This document shows, one piece after another, positions 18,055 to 27,920 of a stretch of DNA of 64,000 bases. Below the pieces are notes generated by a model, which did not search any database, was not told the origin of the DNA, and saw nothing but the letters and a program-made list of their open reading frames with translations. Position 1 is the stretch's first letter. Each line of letters opens with the position of its first letter. This DNA is from Arcobacter defluvii (GTDB lineage: Bacteria; Campylobacterota; Campylobacteria; Campylobacterales; Arcobacteraceae). A program made the translations under genes and the position numbers. The DNA is taken from positions 2,957,241 through 3,021,240 of the forward strand of contig NZ_CP053835.1 of NCBI RefSeq assembly GCF_013201725.1. Reading direction: 5' to 3'.

Positions 18055-19323
18055 ATGGAAAAAGAAACAATTGCAATACATGCAGGATATAATAAAAAAC
18101 AAGGAAATGGAGAAATGGCAGTTCCAATTTCTCAAACGACAGCTTATGCGTTTAGAGATAGCGAACACGCTGCAAACTTATTTGCTTTAAAAGAACTTGG
18201 ACCAATTTATACAAGATTAACAAATCCAACAACTGATATTTTAGAGCAAAGATTTGCACAACTTGAAGGTGGAGCAGCAGCTATTTGTACATCATCAGGA
18301 CAAGCAGCATCATTTTTTGCAGTAGCAAATGTAGCAGAAGCTGGAGATAACATCATCATCTCTGATAAATTATATGGTGGTTCAGTTTCACTTTTTACAT
18401 ATACTTGTAAAAGATTTGGAATTGAAACAAAAATATTTAATAGTGATGATGCATCAAATTTAGAAGAGTTAATTGATGATAAAACAAAAGCTATCTATTT
18501 TGAATCATTATCAAATCCACAAATTGCTATTCCAGCTCTTGAAAAGATTGTTGAAATTGCAAAAAAACATGGTGTTTTAACTATTTGTGATAACACTGTT
18601 GCAAGTGCTGCATTATTCAACCCTATTTCATGGGGAGTTGATGTTGTAGTTCACTCAACAAGTAAATACACAAGTGGACAAGGAACAGCTTTAGGAGGAA
18701 TCATAGTTGAAAGAGATGGTTTAGCAGAGTTTTTTAAAGCAAATTCTAATAGATATTCTCATTTCACAACTCCTGATGAATCATATCATGGATTAGTTTA
18801 TACAGATGTTCCTCTTCCAAACTTTTGTTTAAGAATTAGATTATCACTATTGAGAGATATTGGTGCAACACCTGCTCCATTTAACTCTTGGCTTTTAATT
18901 CAAACATTAGAAACTTTAGGATTAAGAGTTGATAAACATTCTGATAATGCTTTAGAAGTTGCAAAATTTTTAGAATCACATCCAAAAGTAAAAGCAGTAA
19001 ATTATCCAGGGTTAAAATCAAATAAATATTATGATAGAGCACAAAAATATTTTAAAAATGGAAAAGCTTCTGGATTAATTTCTTTTGATGTAGAATCATT
19101 TGAAGATGCAAAAAAAGTAATTGATAGCGTTAAATTATTTAGCGTTGTTGTAAATATCGGTGATAGCAAATCACTTATCACTCACCCAGCTTCAACAACT
19201 CACTCTCAAATGACGGAAGAAGAGTTATTAAAAGCTGGCGTAAATCCGGTAACTGTTCGATTATCTATTGGTTTAGAAAATCCTATTGATCTTATTGAAG
19301 ATCTAACTCAAGCATTAAACTAA
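18055..19323 (+). CDS. metY: O-acetylhomoserine sulfhydrylase
   Basis: PLP enzyme of the Cys/Met metabolism family that makes homocysteine from O-acetylhomoserine and sulfide. Length 422 aa is typical of MetY. Visible features include YTRLTNPTTDILEQR, the active-site lysine near 204 in STSKYTSGQGTALGG, and the C-terminal THPASTTHSQM. RBS AAGGA precedes the ATG. It heads the sulfur assimilation run, 2 nt before an Rrf2 regulator, behind a strong promoter bracketed by repeated motifs. Confidence 0.92.
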   Translation: MEKETIAIHAGYNKKQGNGEMAVPISQTTAYAFRDSEHAANLFALKELGPIYTRLTNPTTDILEQRFAQLEGGAAAICTSSGQAASFFAVANVAEAGDNIIISDKLYGGSVSLFTYTCKRFGIETKIFNSDDASNLEELIDDKTKAIYFESLSNPQIAIPALEKIVEIAKKHGVLTICDNTVASAALFNPISWGVDVVVHSTSKYTSGQGTALGGIIVERDGLAEFFKANSNRYSHFTTPDESYHGLVYTDVPLPNFCLRIRLSLLRDIGATPAPFNSWLLIQTLETLGLRVDKHSDNALEVAKFLESHPKVKAVNYPGLKSNKYYDRAQKYFKNGKASGLISFDVESFEDAKKVIDSVKLFSVVVNIGDSKSLITHPASTTHSQMTEEELLKAGVNPVTVRLSIGLENPIDLIEDLTQALN

Positions 19324-19325
19324 AA

Positions 19326-19739
19326 ATGCCTTTAATATCAACAAAAGGTGTATATGGATTAACTGCCATGTACGAGTTAAGTAAGCATCAAGAAGATAGT
19401 CCCATGCAAATTAAGGAAATATCTGCAAATGCAAACATACCTCAAAATTACTTGGAACAGCTTTTAAGCAAACTAAGACGAGCTGAGCTTGTAAAAAGTA
19501 TAAGAGGAGCAAGAGGTGGATATATTCTTGCAAAAAGTCCTGATGAAATCAAAGTAGTTGATATTTTGATTGCATTAGAAGATGACATAAAAATAACAGA
19601 TACAAAAGCGGATAATCCAATTTTGAATATCTTTTTTGATGAGTCAAAGAATAGTATGAAAAAAATTTTTGATATAAAATTATCTAAACTAGATGAATAT
19701 CAAGAAAAATATAATGAATTTTTACATTACAACATATAA
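19326..19739 (+). CDS. Rrf2-family regulator of the sulfur operon (CymR-like)
   Basis: DNA-binding regulator, 137 aa. A winged HTH covers about 1-85 with the family signature IPQNYLEQLLSKLRRAELVKSIRGARGGY. There are no cysteines in the position used for Fe-S clusters by IscR and NsrR, so it resembles cysteine-metabolism repressors such as CymR that sense through a partner or metabolite. It lies between metY and cysK, which points to control of cysteine synthesis, probably including its own promoter. Confidence 0.88.
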   Translation: MPLISTKGVYGLTAMYELSKHQEDSPMQIKEISANANIPQNYLEQLLSKLRRAELVKSIRGARGGYILAKSPDEIKVVDILIALEDDIKITDTKADNPILNIFFDESKNSMKKIFDIKLSKLDEYQEKYNEFLHYNI

Positions 19740-19749
19740 AGGATAAAAG

Positions 19750-20682
19750 ATGAAATATGCAAATAATATAACAGAATTAATTGGTAACACACCTTTAGTA
19801 AAATTGCAAGGTGCAAGTGAAGCAAGTGGAGCAACAGTTTTAGGGAAATGTGAATTTATGAATCCTTCACATTCAGTAAAAGATAGAATTGGTACAAATA
19901 TGATAAACACTGCTTTAAAAGCAGGATTAATCAATAAAGATACAACAGTAATTGAACCAACAAGTGGAAATACAGGAATTGCACTTGCTTCAGTTTGTGC
20001 AGCACTTGGAATAAAACTAATTCTTACAATGCCAGCATCAATGAGTATTGAAAGAAGAAGATTATTAAAAGCATTAGGAGCTGAACTTGTGTTAACTCCA
20101 CCAGAAAAAGGAATGAAAGGAGCTATTGAAAAAGCTGATGAGATAAAAGAGAATACACCAAACTCTTTTATTCCTCAACAATTTGCAAATGCAGCAAACC
20201 CAGAAATTCATAGACTTACAACTGCAAAAGAGATTTTAGCTGACACTGATGGAAAAGTTGATATTTTCATTGCAGCAGTTGGAACAGGTGGAACATTAAC
20301 TGGAACTGGAGAAGTTTTAAAAGCTCATAATCCAAATGTACAAATTATTGCCGTTGAACCTGAAGCAAGTCCAGTATTAAGTGGTGGAAAACCAGGACCT
20401 CATAAAATTCAAGGAATTGGAGCAGGATTTGTACCAGATGTATTAAATACAACAATTTATGATGAAGTAATTCAAGTAGCAAATGATGATGCAATTGAAA
20501 GTTCAAGAAAATTAGCACAAAATGAAGGACTACTTGTAGGAATCAGTGCAGGTGCTAACGCTCATGTAGCAGCATTAGTTGCAGCAAGACCAGAAAACAA
20601 AGGTAAAACTATAGTTACAATTTTATGTGACACAGGTGAAAGATACTTAAGTTCTGGTTTATACAATTATGATGAAGAGTAA
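19750..20682 (+). CDS. cysK: Cysteine synthase A
   Basis: O-acetylserine sulfhydrylase, PLP-dependent, 310 aa. PLP lysine is Lys44 in [10 protein letters not shown]; the substrate loop [12 protein letters not shown] and the phosphate-binding [11 protein letters not shown] are present. In several bacteria CysK also binds CymR-type Rrf2 regulators as a sensor of O-acetylserine; the adjacent rrf2 gene makes that a reasonable hypothesis here. RBS AAAGGA, 10 nt after the regulator stop. Confidence 0.95.
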   Translation: MKYANNITELIGNTPLVKLQGASEASGATVLGKCEFMNPSHSVKDRIGTNMINTALKAGLINKDTTVIEPTSGNTGIALASVCAALGIKLILTMPASMSIERRRLLKALGAELVLTPPEKGMKGAIEKADEIKENTPNSFIPQQFANAANPEIHRLTTAKEILADTDGKVDIFIAAVGTGGTLTGTGEVLKAHNPNVQIIAVEPEASPVLSGGKPGPHKIQGIGAGFVPDVLNTTIYDEVIQVANDDAIESSRKLAQNEGLLVGISAGANAHVAALVAARPENKGKTIVTILCDTGERYLSSGLYNYDEE

Positions 20683-20723
20683 GAACTCTTTATCATAAGG
20701 TTCAATTAAAATAGGGAAATTAC

Positions 20724-20954
20724 ATGCACGAAAAACCTTATAGGTCAGTTGTAAAGGCAATATCTTGGCGAACAGTAGGAACACTTGATACGATGATTGT
20801 TTCTTATTTTGTCACAGGGAATTTAATAATGGCTGCTTCTATTGGCTCAATAGAAGTTATAACAAAAATGATTTTATACTATTTTCACGAAAGAGCTTGG
20901 AATAAGTTATCTTTTGGAAGAGTAAAACCAGCAGAAAATGATTATCAAATTTAG
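20724..20954 (+). CDS. DUF2061 small membrane protein
   Basis: A 76-aa protein of the DUF2061 family, recognised by RSVVKAISWRTVGTLDTMIVSYFVTG and the ending FHERAWNKLSFG. Two hydrophobic segments are likely (about 17-35 and 38-54). The family often occurs beside sulfate reduction genes, as here between cysK and cysH, but its role is unknown. It ends 8 nt before cysH. Confidence 0.85.
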   Translation: MHEKPYRSVVKAISWRTVGTLDTMIVSYFVTGNLIMAASIGSIEVITKMILYYFHERAWNKLSFGRVKPAENDYQI

Positions 20955-20962
20955 GTTAATTT

Positions 20963-21667
20963 ATGAGTAAAAAAGAGTTAATAGAAAATTTAAATAAAGA
21001 ACTTGAAAATAAATCAACAAAAGAAGTTGTTACTTACTTTTTAGATAATTTTAAAAATGTGGCTTTAAGTTCAAGTTTAGCAGTAGAAGATCAAGTTTTG
21101 ACAGATTTACTACTTAAAAAAGATAAGAATGCAACGATATTTACATTAGATACAGGAAGATTACATCCTGAAACTTATGATGTAATGGATGCAACAAATC
21201 TAAAATATGGTGTAAAAATCGATGTATTTTTTCCTGATAATAAAAAAGTACAAGAGCTTTATCAAACTCAAGGTGTAAATGGTCATTATGAAAGTATTGA
21301 AAAAAGAAAAAACTGCTGTAATATCAGAAAAATTGAACCGTTAAAAAGAGCTTTAAATGGTGTTGAAGTTTGGATTACAGGATTAAGAGCATCTCAAAGT
21401 ATTACAAGAGTTGATATGCCTTTAGTTGAATGGGATGATAGCTTTAAAGTTATCAAAGTAAATCCTTTAATCAACTGGAGTGAAAAAGATGTTTGGGATT
21501 ATATAAAAGAAAATAGAGTTCCATATAACAAACTTCACGATAAAGGATATCCTAGTATTGGATGTGCTCCTTGTACAAGAGCTATAAAAGAAGGTGAAGA
21601 TATAAGAGCAGGAAGATGGTGGTGGGAGAACCCAGAACATAAAGAGTGTGGTTTACACAAAAAATAA
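20963..21667 (+). CDS. cysH: Adenylyl-sulfate (APS) reductase
   Basis: Reduces activated sulfate to sulfite. The PP-loop region (SSSLAVEDQVLT) is near 35. Two cysteine pairs, Cys118-Cys119 and Cys201-xx-Cys204, match the CC...CxxC ligands of the [4Fe-4S] cluster that marks APS-type reductases, and the catalytic cysteine is in the C-terminal KECGLHKK. No APS kinase gene was seen nearby, consistent with direct use of APS. Length 234 aa. Confidence 0.93.
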   Translation: MSKKELIENLNKELENKSTKEVVTYFLDNFKNVALSSSLAVEDQVLTDLLLKKDKNATIFTLDTGRLHPETYDVMDATNLKYGVKIDVFFPDNKKVQELYQTQGVNGHYESIEKRKNCCNIRKIEPLKRALNGVEVWITGLRASQSITRVDMPLVEWDDSFKVIKVNPLINWSEKDVWDYIKENRVPYNKLHDKGYPSIGCAPCTRAIKEGEDIRAGRWWWENPEHKECGLHKK

Positions 21668-21728
21668 AACTTAGACAAATTCAAACTTTTAATTTGAGCT
21701 CGTCAAAAATTAATGGAGAAAGAAAAAT

Positions 21729-22640
21729 ATGATAAGTAAAGATAGATTAACGCATCTAAAACAACTAGAAGCAGAATCAATGCATATTATGAAAGAAGTT
21801 GTAGCAGAATTTAGTAATCCAGCGATGTTATATAGTGTTGGAAAAGATAGTTCAGTTATGTTACATCTTTTACAAAAAGCATTTTATCCAGCACCTCCAC
21901 CGCTACCTTTAGTTCATGTTGATACAACATGGAAATTTAAAGAGATGATTGAGTTTAGAGATAAAAGAGCTAAAGAAGTTGGTATGGAACTTTTAGTTTA
22001 TATCAATCCAAAAGGAGCAGAAATGAATATCTCTCCTTTTACTCATGGTTCAGCTTTACACACAGATATCATGAAAACTGAAGGTTTAAAAAATATGTTA
22101 AACATTCAACAGTTTGATGCTGTATTTGGTGGAGCAAGAAGGGATGAAGAGAAATCAAGAGCAAAAGAGAGAATCTACTCTTTTAGAGATAAAAACCATA
22201 GATGGGATCCAAAAAATCAAAGACCTGAACTTTGGAATATCTATAATGGAAGACACACAAAAGGTGAATCTATTAGAGTTTTCCCATTATCAAACTGGAC
22301 AGAACTTGATATTTGGCAATATATCTATTTAGAAAATATCTCTATTCCAGATTTATACTTCGCAAAAGAAAGAGAAGTAGTAGAATATATGGGTACAAAA
22401 ATCATGGTAGATGATGATAGAATGCCTGAAGAATTAAGAAAAACAGCTAAAAAAGAGATGGTAAGATTTAGAACTTTAGGTTGTTATCCATTAACAGGTG
22501 CAGTAAATTCAACTGCTACAACATTACCTGAAATTATTCAAGAGATGCTTATTTGTACAACAAGTGAGAGACAAGGAAGACTTATAGACTCTGATGGTGA
22601 CGCATCAATGGAGAAAAAGAAACAAGAAGGATATTTTTAA
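21729..22640 (+). CDS. cysD: Sulfate adenylyltransferase subunit 2
   Basis: ATP sulfurylase small subunit that adenylates sulfate; 303 aa as usual. The PP-loop is [13 protein letters not shown] near 36-48, with [16 protein letters not shown] near 134. It ends 1 nt before the CysN start, so the two subunits are translationally close. RBS GGAGAAAG. Confidence 0.95.
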   Translation: MISKDRLTHLKQLEAESMHIMKEVVAEFSNPAMLYSVGKDSSVMLHLLQKAFYPAPPPLPLVHVDTTWKFKEMIEFRDKRAKEVGMELLVYINPKGAEMNISPFTHGSALHTDIMKTEGLKNMLNIQQFDAVFGGARRDEEKSRAKERIYSFRDKNHRWDPKNQRPELWNIYNGRHTKGESIRVFPLSNWTELDIWQYIYLENISIPDLYFAKEREVVEYMGTKIMVDDDRMPEELRKTAKKEMVRFRTLGCYPLTGAVNSTATTLPEIIQEMLICTTSERQGRLIDSDGDASMEKKKQEGYF

Positions 22641-22641
22641 G

Positions 22642-24099
22642 ATGGCACATCAATCAGATTTAATTTCACAAAATATTGAACAATATTTAAAAGAACACGA
22701 AAACAAAGAAATCTTAAGATTTATTACTTGTGGTTCAGTAGATGACGGTAAATCAACTTTAATTGGAAGATTATTATACGATTCAAAAATGATTTTTGAA
22801 GACCAATTAGCTGCTATTGAAAAAGATAGTAAAAAAGTTGGAACAACTGGTGATAAAATTGACTTAGCACTTTTAGTTGATGGATTAGCAAGTGAAAGAG
22901 AACAAGGTATTACTATCGATGTTGCTTATAGATTTTTCTCAACAGAAAGAAGAAAATTCATCATAGCGGATACTCCAGGTCACGAGCAATATACAAGAAA
23001 TATGGCAACTGGAGCTTCAACTGCTGATTTAGCAATTATCTTAGTTGATGCAAGACAAGGTATTTTAACACAAACTAAAAGACACTCATATATTGCAAGT
23101 CTTTTAGGAATTAAAAACCTAATTGTTGCTATTAATAAAATGGATTTAGTTGACTTTAGCCAAGAAGTATTTGAAAAGTTTAAAAGTGATTACAATGAAA
23201 TTATTGAATATCTTCCTCATAACAAAGATTTAAATATTCAGTTTATTCCAATTTCTGCACTTGATGGAGATAATATTTTAACTATTTCACCTAAATGTTC
23301 TTGGTATAAAGGGCTTCCTTTAATGGAATTATTAGATACTACACCTATTAATAAACAAGAGTCATCTTCATTTAGATTACCTGTTCAATATGTGGTACGT
23401 CCTCACTTAAACTTTAGAGGATTTAGTGGAACAATAGCAAGTGGTGAAATCAAAGTTGGTGATGAGATTACAGTGTTACCATCAAGAAAAACATCAAAAG
23501 TTAAATCTATAGTATCAAATGAGATTAAAGATTTAAGACCAATTGGAAAAGATGAAACTGTTGAAACTATAGATAGAGCATTTGCTCCAATGGCGACAAC
23601 AATTACACTTGAAGATGAGATTGATATTTCTAGAGGTGATATGATTGTAAAATCAAGTGATATTCCAAAAGTATCAAATCACTTATCTTGTATGGTTGTA
23701 TGGATGGATGAAACTCCTTTAAAACTGAACCAAAACTATATTATTAAAAGAGCAACTTCTGTATTAAATGGTGCGTTTAATGCTATTGAATTTAAAAAGA
23801 ATATCAATACATTTGAAGAGATTGATACAACAGAATTAGCACTTAATGATATTGCAAAATGTACTTTATCATTAGATAGAGAAATTGCCGTTGATCCATA
23901 CCATGAAAATAGATATACAGGAAGTTTCATTATCATTGATAAATACACAAACTCAACTGTTGGTGCAGGAATGATCATATCTTCTATTGAAGGTTTTGCA
24001 AAACTTGAAGAAAATAAAAAAGTTTATACTAAAGCAGAAGTTGAATTAAATGAATTTATTAGAAGAAACTACCCTGAATGGGAATGTAAGGCTATATAA
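22642..24099 (+). CDS. cysN: Sulfate adenylyltransferase subunit 1 (GTPase)
   Basis: GTPase subunit that drives sulfate adenylation by CysD, 485 aa without a fused CysC kinase. I start at ATG 22642, which has AAGGA about 10 nt upstream and follows the cysD stop by 1 nt; the frame is open further upstream only within cysD. G motifs: GSVDDGKSTLIGRL, DTPGHEQY and NKMD. Its last base is the first base of the next gene. Confidence 0.95.
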   Translation: MAHQSDLISQNIEQYLKEHENKEILRFITCGSVDDGKSTLIGRLLYDSKMIFEDQLAAIEKDSKKVGTTGDKIDLALLVDGLASEREQGITIDVAYRFFSTERRKFIIADTPGHEQYTRNMATGASTADLAIILVDARQGILTQTKRHSYIASLLGIKNLIVAINKMDLVDFSQEVFEKFKSDYNEIIEYLPHNKDLNIQFIPISALDGDNILTISPKCSWYKGLPLMELLDTTPINKQESSSFRLPVQYVVRPHLNFRGFSGTIASGEIKVGDEITVLPSRKTSKVKSIVSNEIKDLRPIGKDETVETIDRAFAPMATTITLEDEIDISRGDMIVKSSDIPKVSNHLSCMVVWMDETPLKLNQNYIIKRATSVLNGAFNAIEFKKNINTFEEIDTTELALNDIAKCTLSLDREIAVDPYHENRYTGSFIIIDKYTNSTVGAGMIISSIEGFAKLEENKKVYTKAEVELNEFIRRNYPEWECKAI

Positions 24100-25193
24100 T
24101 GTCTAATAACTTAGCATTTAATATGGAAAAAATAAAAAAAGAGAAAAGTGGAGTAGATGTCTTAGCGGACATCTACTTCTATGCAGTTTTTGGTGAGAAA
24201 ATGAGCCTTGAAGATTTGGAGAGATTCAAATGGTATGGACTTTATACACAAGATGAACAACAAAACTATTTTAAACTAAGAATCCCATTATCTATGGGAG
24301 AATTAAATTTAATCCAATTAAAAACTCTTAGTTTGATTTCTAAAAAATATAGTAATAATACATTAATCTTTTCAGATGAACAAAAAATAGAACTTACAAA
24401 TTTAAAAATTTCTGATTTGCCAGAGATTTTCAAACTTCTTCAAGAGATAAATTTAAACACTTATTTTGAAGCGGGTCATACAGTAAGAAGAGTTTTAACT
24501 TGTCCAGTAAATGGAATAGACCATACGCAACTTTTAGATGTTGAACCACTTGCTAATAAGTTAAATGAAACATTTATTGGGAATAAAAATTTTGAAAATC
24601 TTCCAAATAAACTTCAAATCGCAATTAGTGGTTATGAAGAGGGTTGTGATGTAAGATTTACTCCTGATGTTAGTTTTAATGCAACAAAAGATGAAAAAGA
24701 TAAAATAGTTTTTGCAGTTAAAATTTTAGACAAAATTATAGGATATATCACACCTGCACAAGTTATAAAAACTGCAATTGCAATTGCTAATATTTATAAA
24801 GATTTTGGTGATAGAGAAAATTCAAGAAGAAGTACATTTGAATATCTTGTAAATAATTGGGGATTTAACAAATTTTCTGATATTTTAAATTCAACTGTAA
24901 ATTACAAAATTCAAAGAAATATAAATAAAAGCGGAAATATCATACCAAGAAAACCTAGACTTGGAATTAATAAAAGTAAAATTGAAGGTCAAAGTTATAT
25001 AGGTTGTAGAGTGAAATCTTCAACTATTTCTAGTACAAATATTGACACATTATCAACTTTGCTTGAAAAATATGAAGCAAATAGAGTTAAAATCACTCAC
25101 AAAGGGAATATTATTATTTTAAATGTTCCTACAAATAGTGCTGAAAACTTGGCAAAAGAGTTAGAAAAAATAAATTTTAATCCTTTTATTTAA
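24099..25193 (+). CDS. Half-length nitrite/sulfite reductase-like protein lacking the Fe-S/siroheme half
   Basis: Homologue of the siroheme nitrite/sulfite reductases, but 364 aa instead of about 550. A ferredoxin-like half-domain (about 45-110, with YFKLRIPLSMGELN), the first NIR_SIR domain (HTVRRVLTCPVNGID near 127-141, GYEEGCDVRF) and a second ferredoxin-like half-domain (about 290-362) are visible. The C-terminal NIR_SIR domain, which in this family supplies four Cys for the [4Fe-4S]-siroheme centre, is absent; only three scattered Cys remain. The gene overlaps cysN by 1 nt and ends at a strong terminator, so it is a fixed form and not a fresh truncation. Confidence 0.75.
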   Translation: MSNNLAFNMEKIKKEKSGVDVLADIYFYAVFGEKMSLEDLERFKWYGLYTQDEQQNYFKLRIPLSMGELNLIQLKTLSLISKKYSNNTLIFSDEQKIELTNLKISDLPEIFKLLQEINLNTYFEAGHTVRRVLTCPVNGIDHTQLLDVEPLANKLNETFIGNKNFENLPNKLQIAISGYEEGCDVRFTPDVSFNATKDEKDKIVFAVKILDKIIGYITPAQVIKTAIAIANIYKDFGDRENSRRSTFEYLVNNWGFNKFSDILNSTVNYKIQRNINKSGNIIPRKPRLGINKSKIEGQSYIGCRVKSSTISSTNIDTLSTLLEKYEANRVKITHKGNIIILNVPTNSAENLAKELEKINFNPFI

Positions 25194-25220
25194 AAAAGAG
25201 CTTTTTATTAAGCTCTTTTT
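25193..25220 (+). terminator. Rho-independent terminator of the sulfur operon
   Basis: An 11-bp stem AAAAAGAGCTT / AAGCTCTTTTT with a 6-nt loop is followed by ATT; the T-run is part of the stem. It starts at the last base of the reductase-like gene and closes the metY-to-reductase transcription unit. Confidence 0.85.
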
Positions 25221-25298
25221 ATTGAAGCCAACTCTTATAGTAAATAACTTAAAATTATAAAATAGATAACAATAACTAATTATAAAGAGTAAAAATTT

Positions 25299-26600
25299 AT
25301 GGATAAAAATATTTTTAGACCTTTTTTCAATGAACATACAGATTTATTAAACTTTATTAGATACAACACTATTGGAAAACATAAAAAAGAGTATTTTGAT
25401 TACACAGCTTCAGGACTTGCATTTAGACAAATAGAAAATAGAATTTTTGATGTTTTAGAAACTTATGCAAATACTCACTCAAAAGAAGCTTCAAATGCTG
25501 ATACTACATCAAATTATTATGAAGAAGCCAGAAAAAATCTAGCAAAATCTTTGGAATTAAATGATGAATTTGCAATACTTCCTAGCGGTTGTGGAACAAC
25601 TGCTGCTATAAAAAAATTTCAAGAATTATTAGGAATATATATTCCTCCTGCAACAATTAAAAGATTTGGAATAACAGTAGCTAAAAAGAAATTACCCCTT
25701 ATCATCGTTGGACCTTATGAACATCACTCAAATGAAGTAAGTTATAGAGAAGCTTTATGCGAAGTTATAAGAATAAAACTAACAAGTGATGGATTGGTTG
25801 ACCTTTTTCAATTAAAAGAAATTTTGCAAGAAAATGCTCATAGAGAAATAATTGGTTGCTTTTGTATTGCTTCAAATGTATCTGGAATTATTACGCCTTA
25901 TGAAGAAATATCAAAGCTTATTAAACGTTATGGTGGGAAAGTTTTATTTGATGCGGCTGCATCAAGTCCATATATAAATGTACCTTGTGAATTATATGAT
26001 GCATTAGTTTTATCTCCGCATAAACTTCTTGGAGGTCCTGGAAGTTGTGGATTATTAATTATTAGAAAAAATCTTATTGATACATCAATTGCTCCTACTT
26101 TTGCTGGTGGTGGAACAGTTGAATATGTAAATAAAGATTCACAATATTATCAAAAAGATATAGAAGCTAGAGAAGATGCTGGAACTCCACCTATTTTGCA
26201 ATTTATTCGAGCAAGTCTTGCATATCAACTAAGAAATGAAATAGGTTTTGATTTTATAAAAGATAGAAAAAATGAATTAAAAGAGTATTTTATAAGTGAA
26301 TTAAAAAATATACCAAATTGTGTAATCTATGGAAATCAAGAAGTTGAAAATATAGGAATTATTTCTTTTAATATAAAAGGTTTAAGTCCTTATGATTTAT
26401 GTAACAATTTGTCTTCAACTGATAATTTTCAAACTAGAGCTGGATGTTCATGTGCTGGACCTTATGGTCATGATTTACTTGGGATAAAAGAACTTGATAT
26501 AAATAATCGTCCAGGATGGGTTAGAATTTCTATTCATTTTTCACAAACAAAAGAAGATATTAAAAATTTAATTGTGAGTATTAAAAAAATTGCAAATTAA
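25299..26600 (+). CDS. SufS/CsdA-like class V aminotransferase (cysteine desulfurase-like)
   Basis: PLP-dependent enzyme, 433 aa. The PLP lysine is in LSPHKLLGGPGSCG near 243, and a desulfurase-type active loop AGCSCAGPYGHD lies near 387. The spacing of the catalytic Cys resembles group II cysteine desulfurases/selenocysteine lyases, so it may mobilise sulfur from cysteine. The position after the sulfur operon fits, though it has its own leader past the terminator. The exact substrate is uncertain. Confidence 0.8.
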   Translation: MDKNIFRPFFNEHTDLLNFIRYNTIGKHKKEYFDYTASGLAFRQIENRIFDVLETYANTHSKEASNADTTSNYYEEARKNLAKSLELNDEFAILPSGCGTTAAIKKFQELLGIYIPPATIKRFGITVAKKKLPLIIVGPYEHHSNEVSYREALCEVIRIKLTSDGLVDLFQLKEILQENAHREIIGCFCIASNVSGIITPYEEISKLIKRYGGKVLFDAAASSPYINVPCELYDALVLSPHKLLGGPGSCGLLIIRKNLIDTSIAPTFAGGGTVEYVNKDSQYYQKDIEAREDAGTPPILQFIRASLAYQLRNEIGFDFIKDRKNELKEYFISELKNIPNCVIYGNQEVENIGIISFNIKGLSPYDLCNNLSSTDNFQTRAGCSCAGPYGHDLLGIKELDINNRPGWVRISIHFSQTKEDIKNLIVSIKKIAN

Positions 26601-26656
26601 ACAAACTCTAAACACTCTATTTAAAATTCATTAACTAAGAAAGCATACAATCCAAA

Positions 26657-27772
26657 ATGAGTTTTATAATATTTTTTTCAGTTTTTATGATTGTTTTTGC
26701 TTTTCAAACATTGATAATAAAAAAACGTCTTATAAATAAACTAGATTTTAATTATAAGACTAGAAAATATCTTAGCTTATTTTTATATCTAACATTTTTT
26801 GGGGTACTTATGTATCCAATAGCTAGATATTTTCCCTTAGTGCCCAACTGGCTCTATTTTCTCCTTTCTTTACCAATTGGGGTGATTTTTTTAACATTTA
26901 TTATTACTTTATTTCATGAAATCATCTCTCTTGGAATTTCAAAAACAAAATATACTAAAAATCGACGAGAATTTTTTAAAAAAGGTTTAGATATAGGTAT
27001 TATTTCAGCTGTAATTGCAACAAATGCAAAAGCTATGGATAATGCAAGACATATCGAAATTGAAGTAGTTGATGTTAAGATAAATAATTTAAATAAACCT
27101 TATACTATTTTACAACTAAGTGATATTCACATTGGTGGATTAATTACAAAAGATTTTATAAAAAATCTTGTAAAAAAAGTAAATATTCTAAATCCTGATG
27201 TTGTTGTAATAACTGGTGATTTAGTTGATACAAAACTTGAATATGCAAAACCTGCTTTGGATGAATTAAAAAATATAAACTCTAAATATGGAACATATTT
27301 TATTGTAGGGAATCACGAATATTTTCATGGTGTAAAACCAATTATTAATTATGTAAATTCATTAGGAATTAAAACTTTAGAAAATGAAAATATTTATATA
27401 GGGGAAAAAGATAAAGGTTTTTATCTTTGTGGAGTTTATGATAGATTTGGTGAAAGATATGGCTCTTACAAACCAAATATAACTCAAGCTTTAAAAAATA
27501 GTGAAGATAAACCAACTATTCTTTTAGCCCATCAACCAAAATATTTAGAAGAAATAGAAACAAAAGGTATAGATTTAGTTCTTTGTGGACACACACATGG
27601 TGGACAAATTTTTCCATTTAATTTTTTAGTAAAACTTCAACAACCTTATGTAAAAGGTTTACATCAACACAATGAAACTACACAAGTTTATGTTAATAAA
27701 GGTACAGGATTTTGGGGACCACCTATGAGATTAGGGGCTTCAAGTGAGATAACTATTTTAAAGTTATCTTAA
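26657..27772 (+). CDS. Membrane-anchored metallophosphoesterase (YkuE/YaeI-like)
   Basis: The first 130 residues hold about three hydrophobic segments, followed by a calcineurin-like domain with LSDIHIGG near 155, ITGDLVD, VGNHEYF and CGHTHGGQIFP. This architecture matches the YkuE/YaeI group, some of which act on membrane lipids such as UDP-diacylglucosamine. The natural substrate here is unknown. Length 371 aa, monocistronic. Confidence 0.85.
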   Translation: MSFIIFFSVFMIVFAFQTLIIKKRLINKLDFNYKTRKYLSLFLYLTFFGVLMYPIARYFPLVPNWLYFLLSLPIGVIFLTFIITLFHEIISLGISKTKYTKNRREFFKKGLDIGIISAVIATNAKAMDNARHIEIEVVDVKINNLNKPYTILQLSDIHIGGLITKDFIKNLVKKVNILNPDVVVITGDLVDTKLEYAKPALDELKNINSKYGTYFIVGNHEYFHGVKPIINYVNSLGIKTLENENIYIGEKDKGFYLCGVYDRFGERYGSYKPNITQALKNSEDKPTILLAHQPKYLEEIETKGIDLVLCGHTHGGQIFPFNFLVKLQQPYVKGLHQHNETTQVYVNKGTGFWGPPMRLGASSEITILKLS

Positions 27773-27782
27773 TAAATTTTTT

Positions 27783-27878
27783 TTATTTATGAAATAAAAA
27801 AAATGAACTTAAAATAGATATAGTATAAATACTCATTAAAATAATATAATCAATCTTATTTGTTTTATTCTTATTCAT
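27783..27878 (-). CDS. Possible 31-aa membrane peptide
   Basis: Short frame starting ATG with AAGGAG 7 nt upstream, encoding a charged N-terminus MNKNKTNKIDY followed by one hydrophobic span of about 18 residues and ending FHK. It lies downstream of hsp20 on the same strand, just past a hairpin. The good ribosome site and single membrane segment suggest a real small protein, but the frame is short in AT-rich DNA. Confidence 0.4.
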   Translation of the reverse strand: MNKNKTNKIDYIILMSIYTISILSSFFLFHK

Positions 27879-27893
27879 TTAAATCTCCTTTTT

Positions 27894-27920
27894 TAAGAAG
27901 GAGTAAACTCCTTCTTTTTA
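27894..27920 (+). terminator. Hairpin between the phosphoesterase and hsp20
   Basis: AAGAAGGAG / CTCCTTCTT arms around TAAA, followed on the plus strand by TTTTA. On the plus strand it could end phosphoesterase transcription; on the minus strand it follows hsp20 but lacks a U-run, so read-through into the 31-aa frame is possible. Confidence 0.6.

Noticed and set aside
21670..21728. Small inverted repeat between cysH and cysD (CAAATT ... AATTTG)
   Set aside because: Six-base arms in AT-rich DNA; too weak to call an attenuator or terminator, and the operon continues through it.
22114..22332. Overlapping frame inside cysD
   Set aside because: Out-of-frame within a conserved gene, no recognisable protein features, and no ribosome site.
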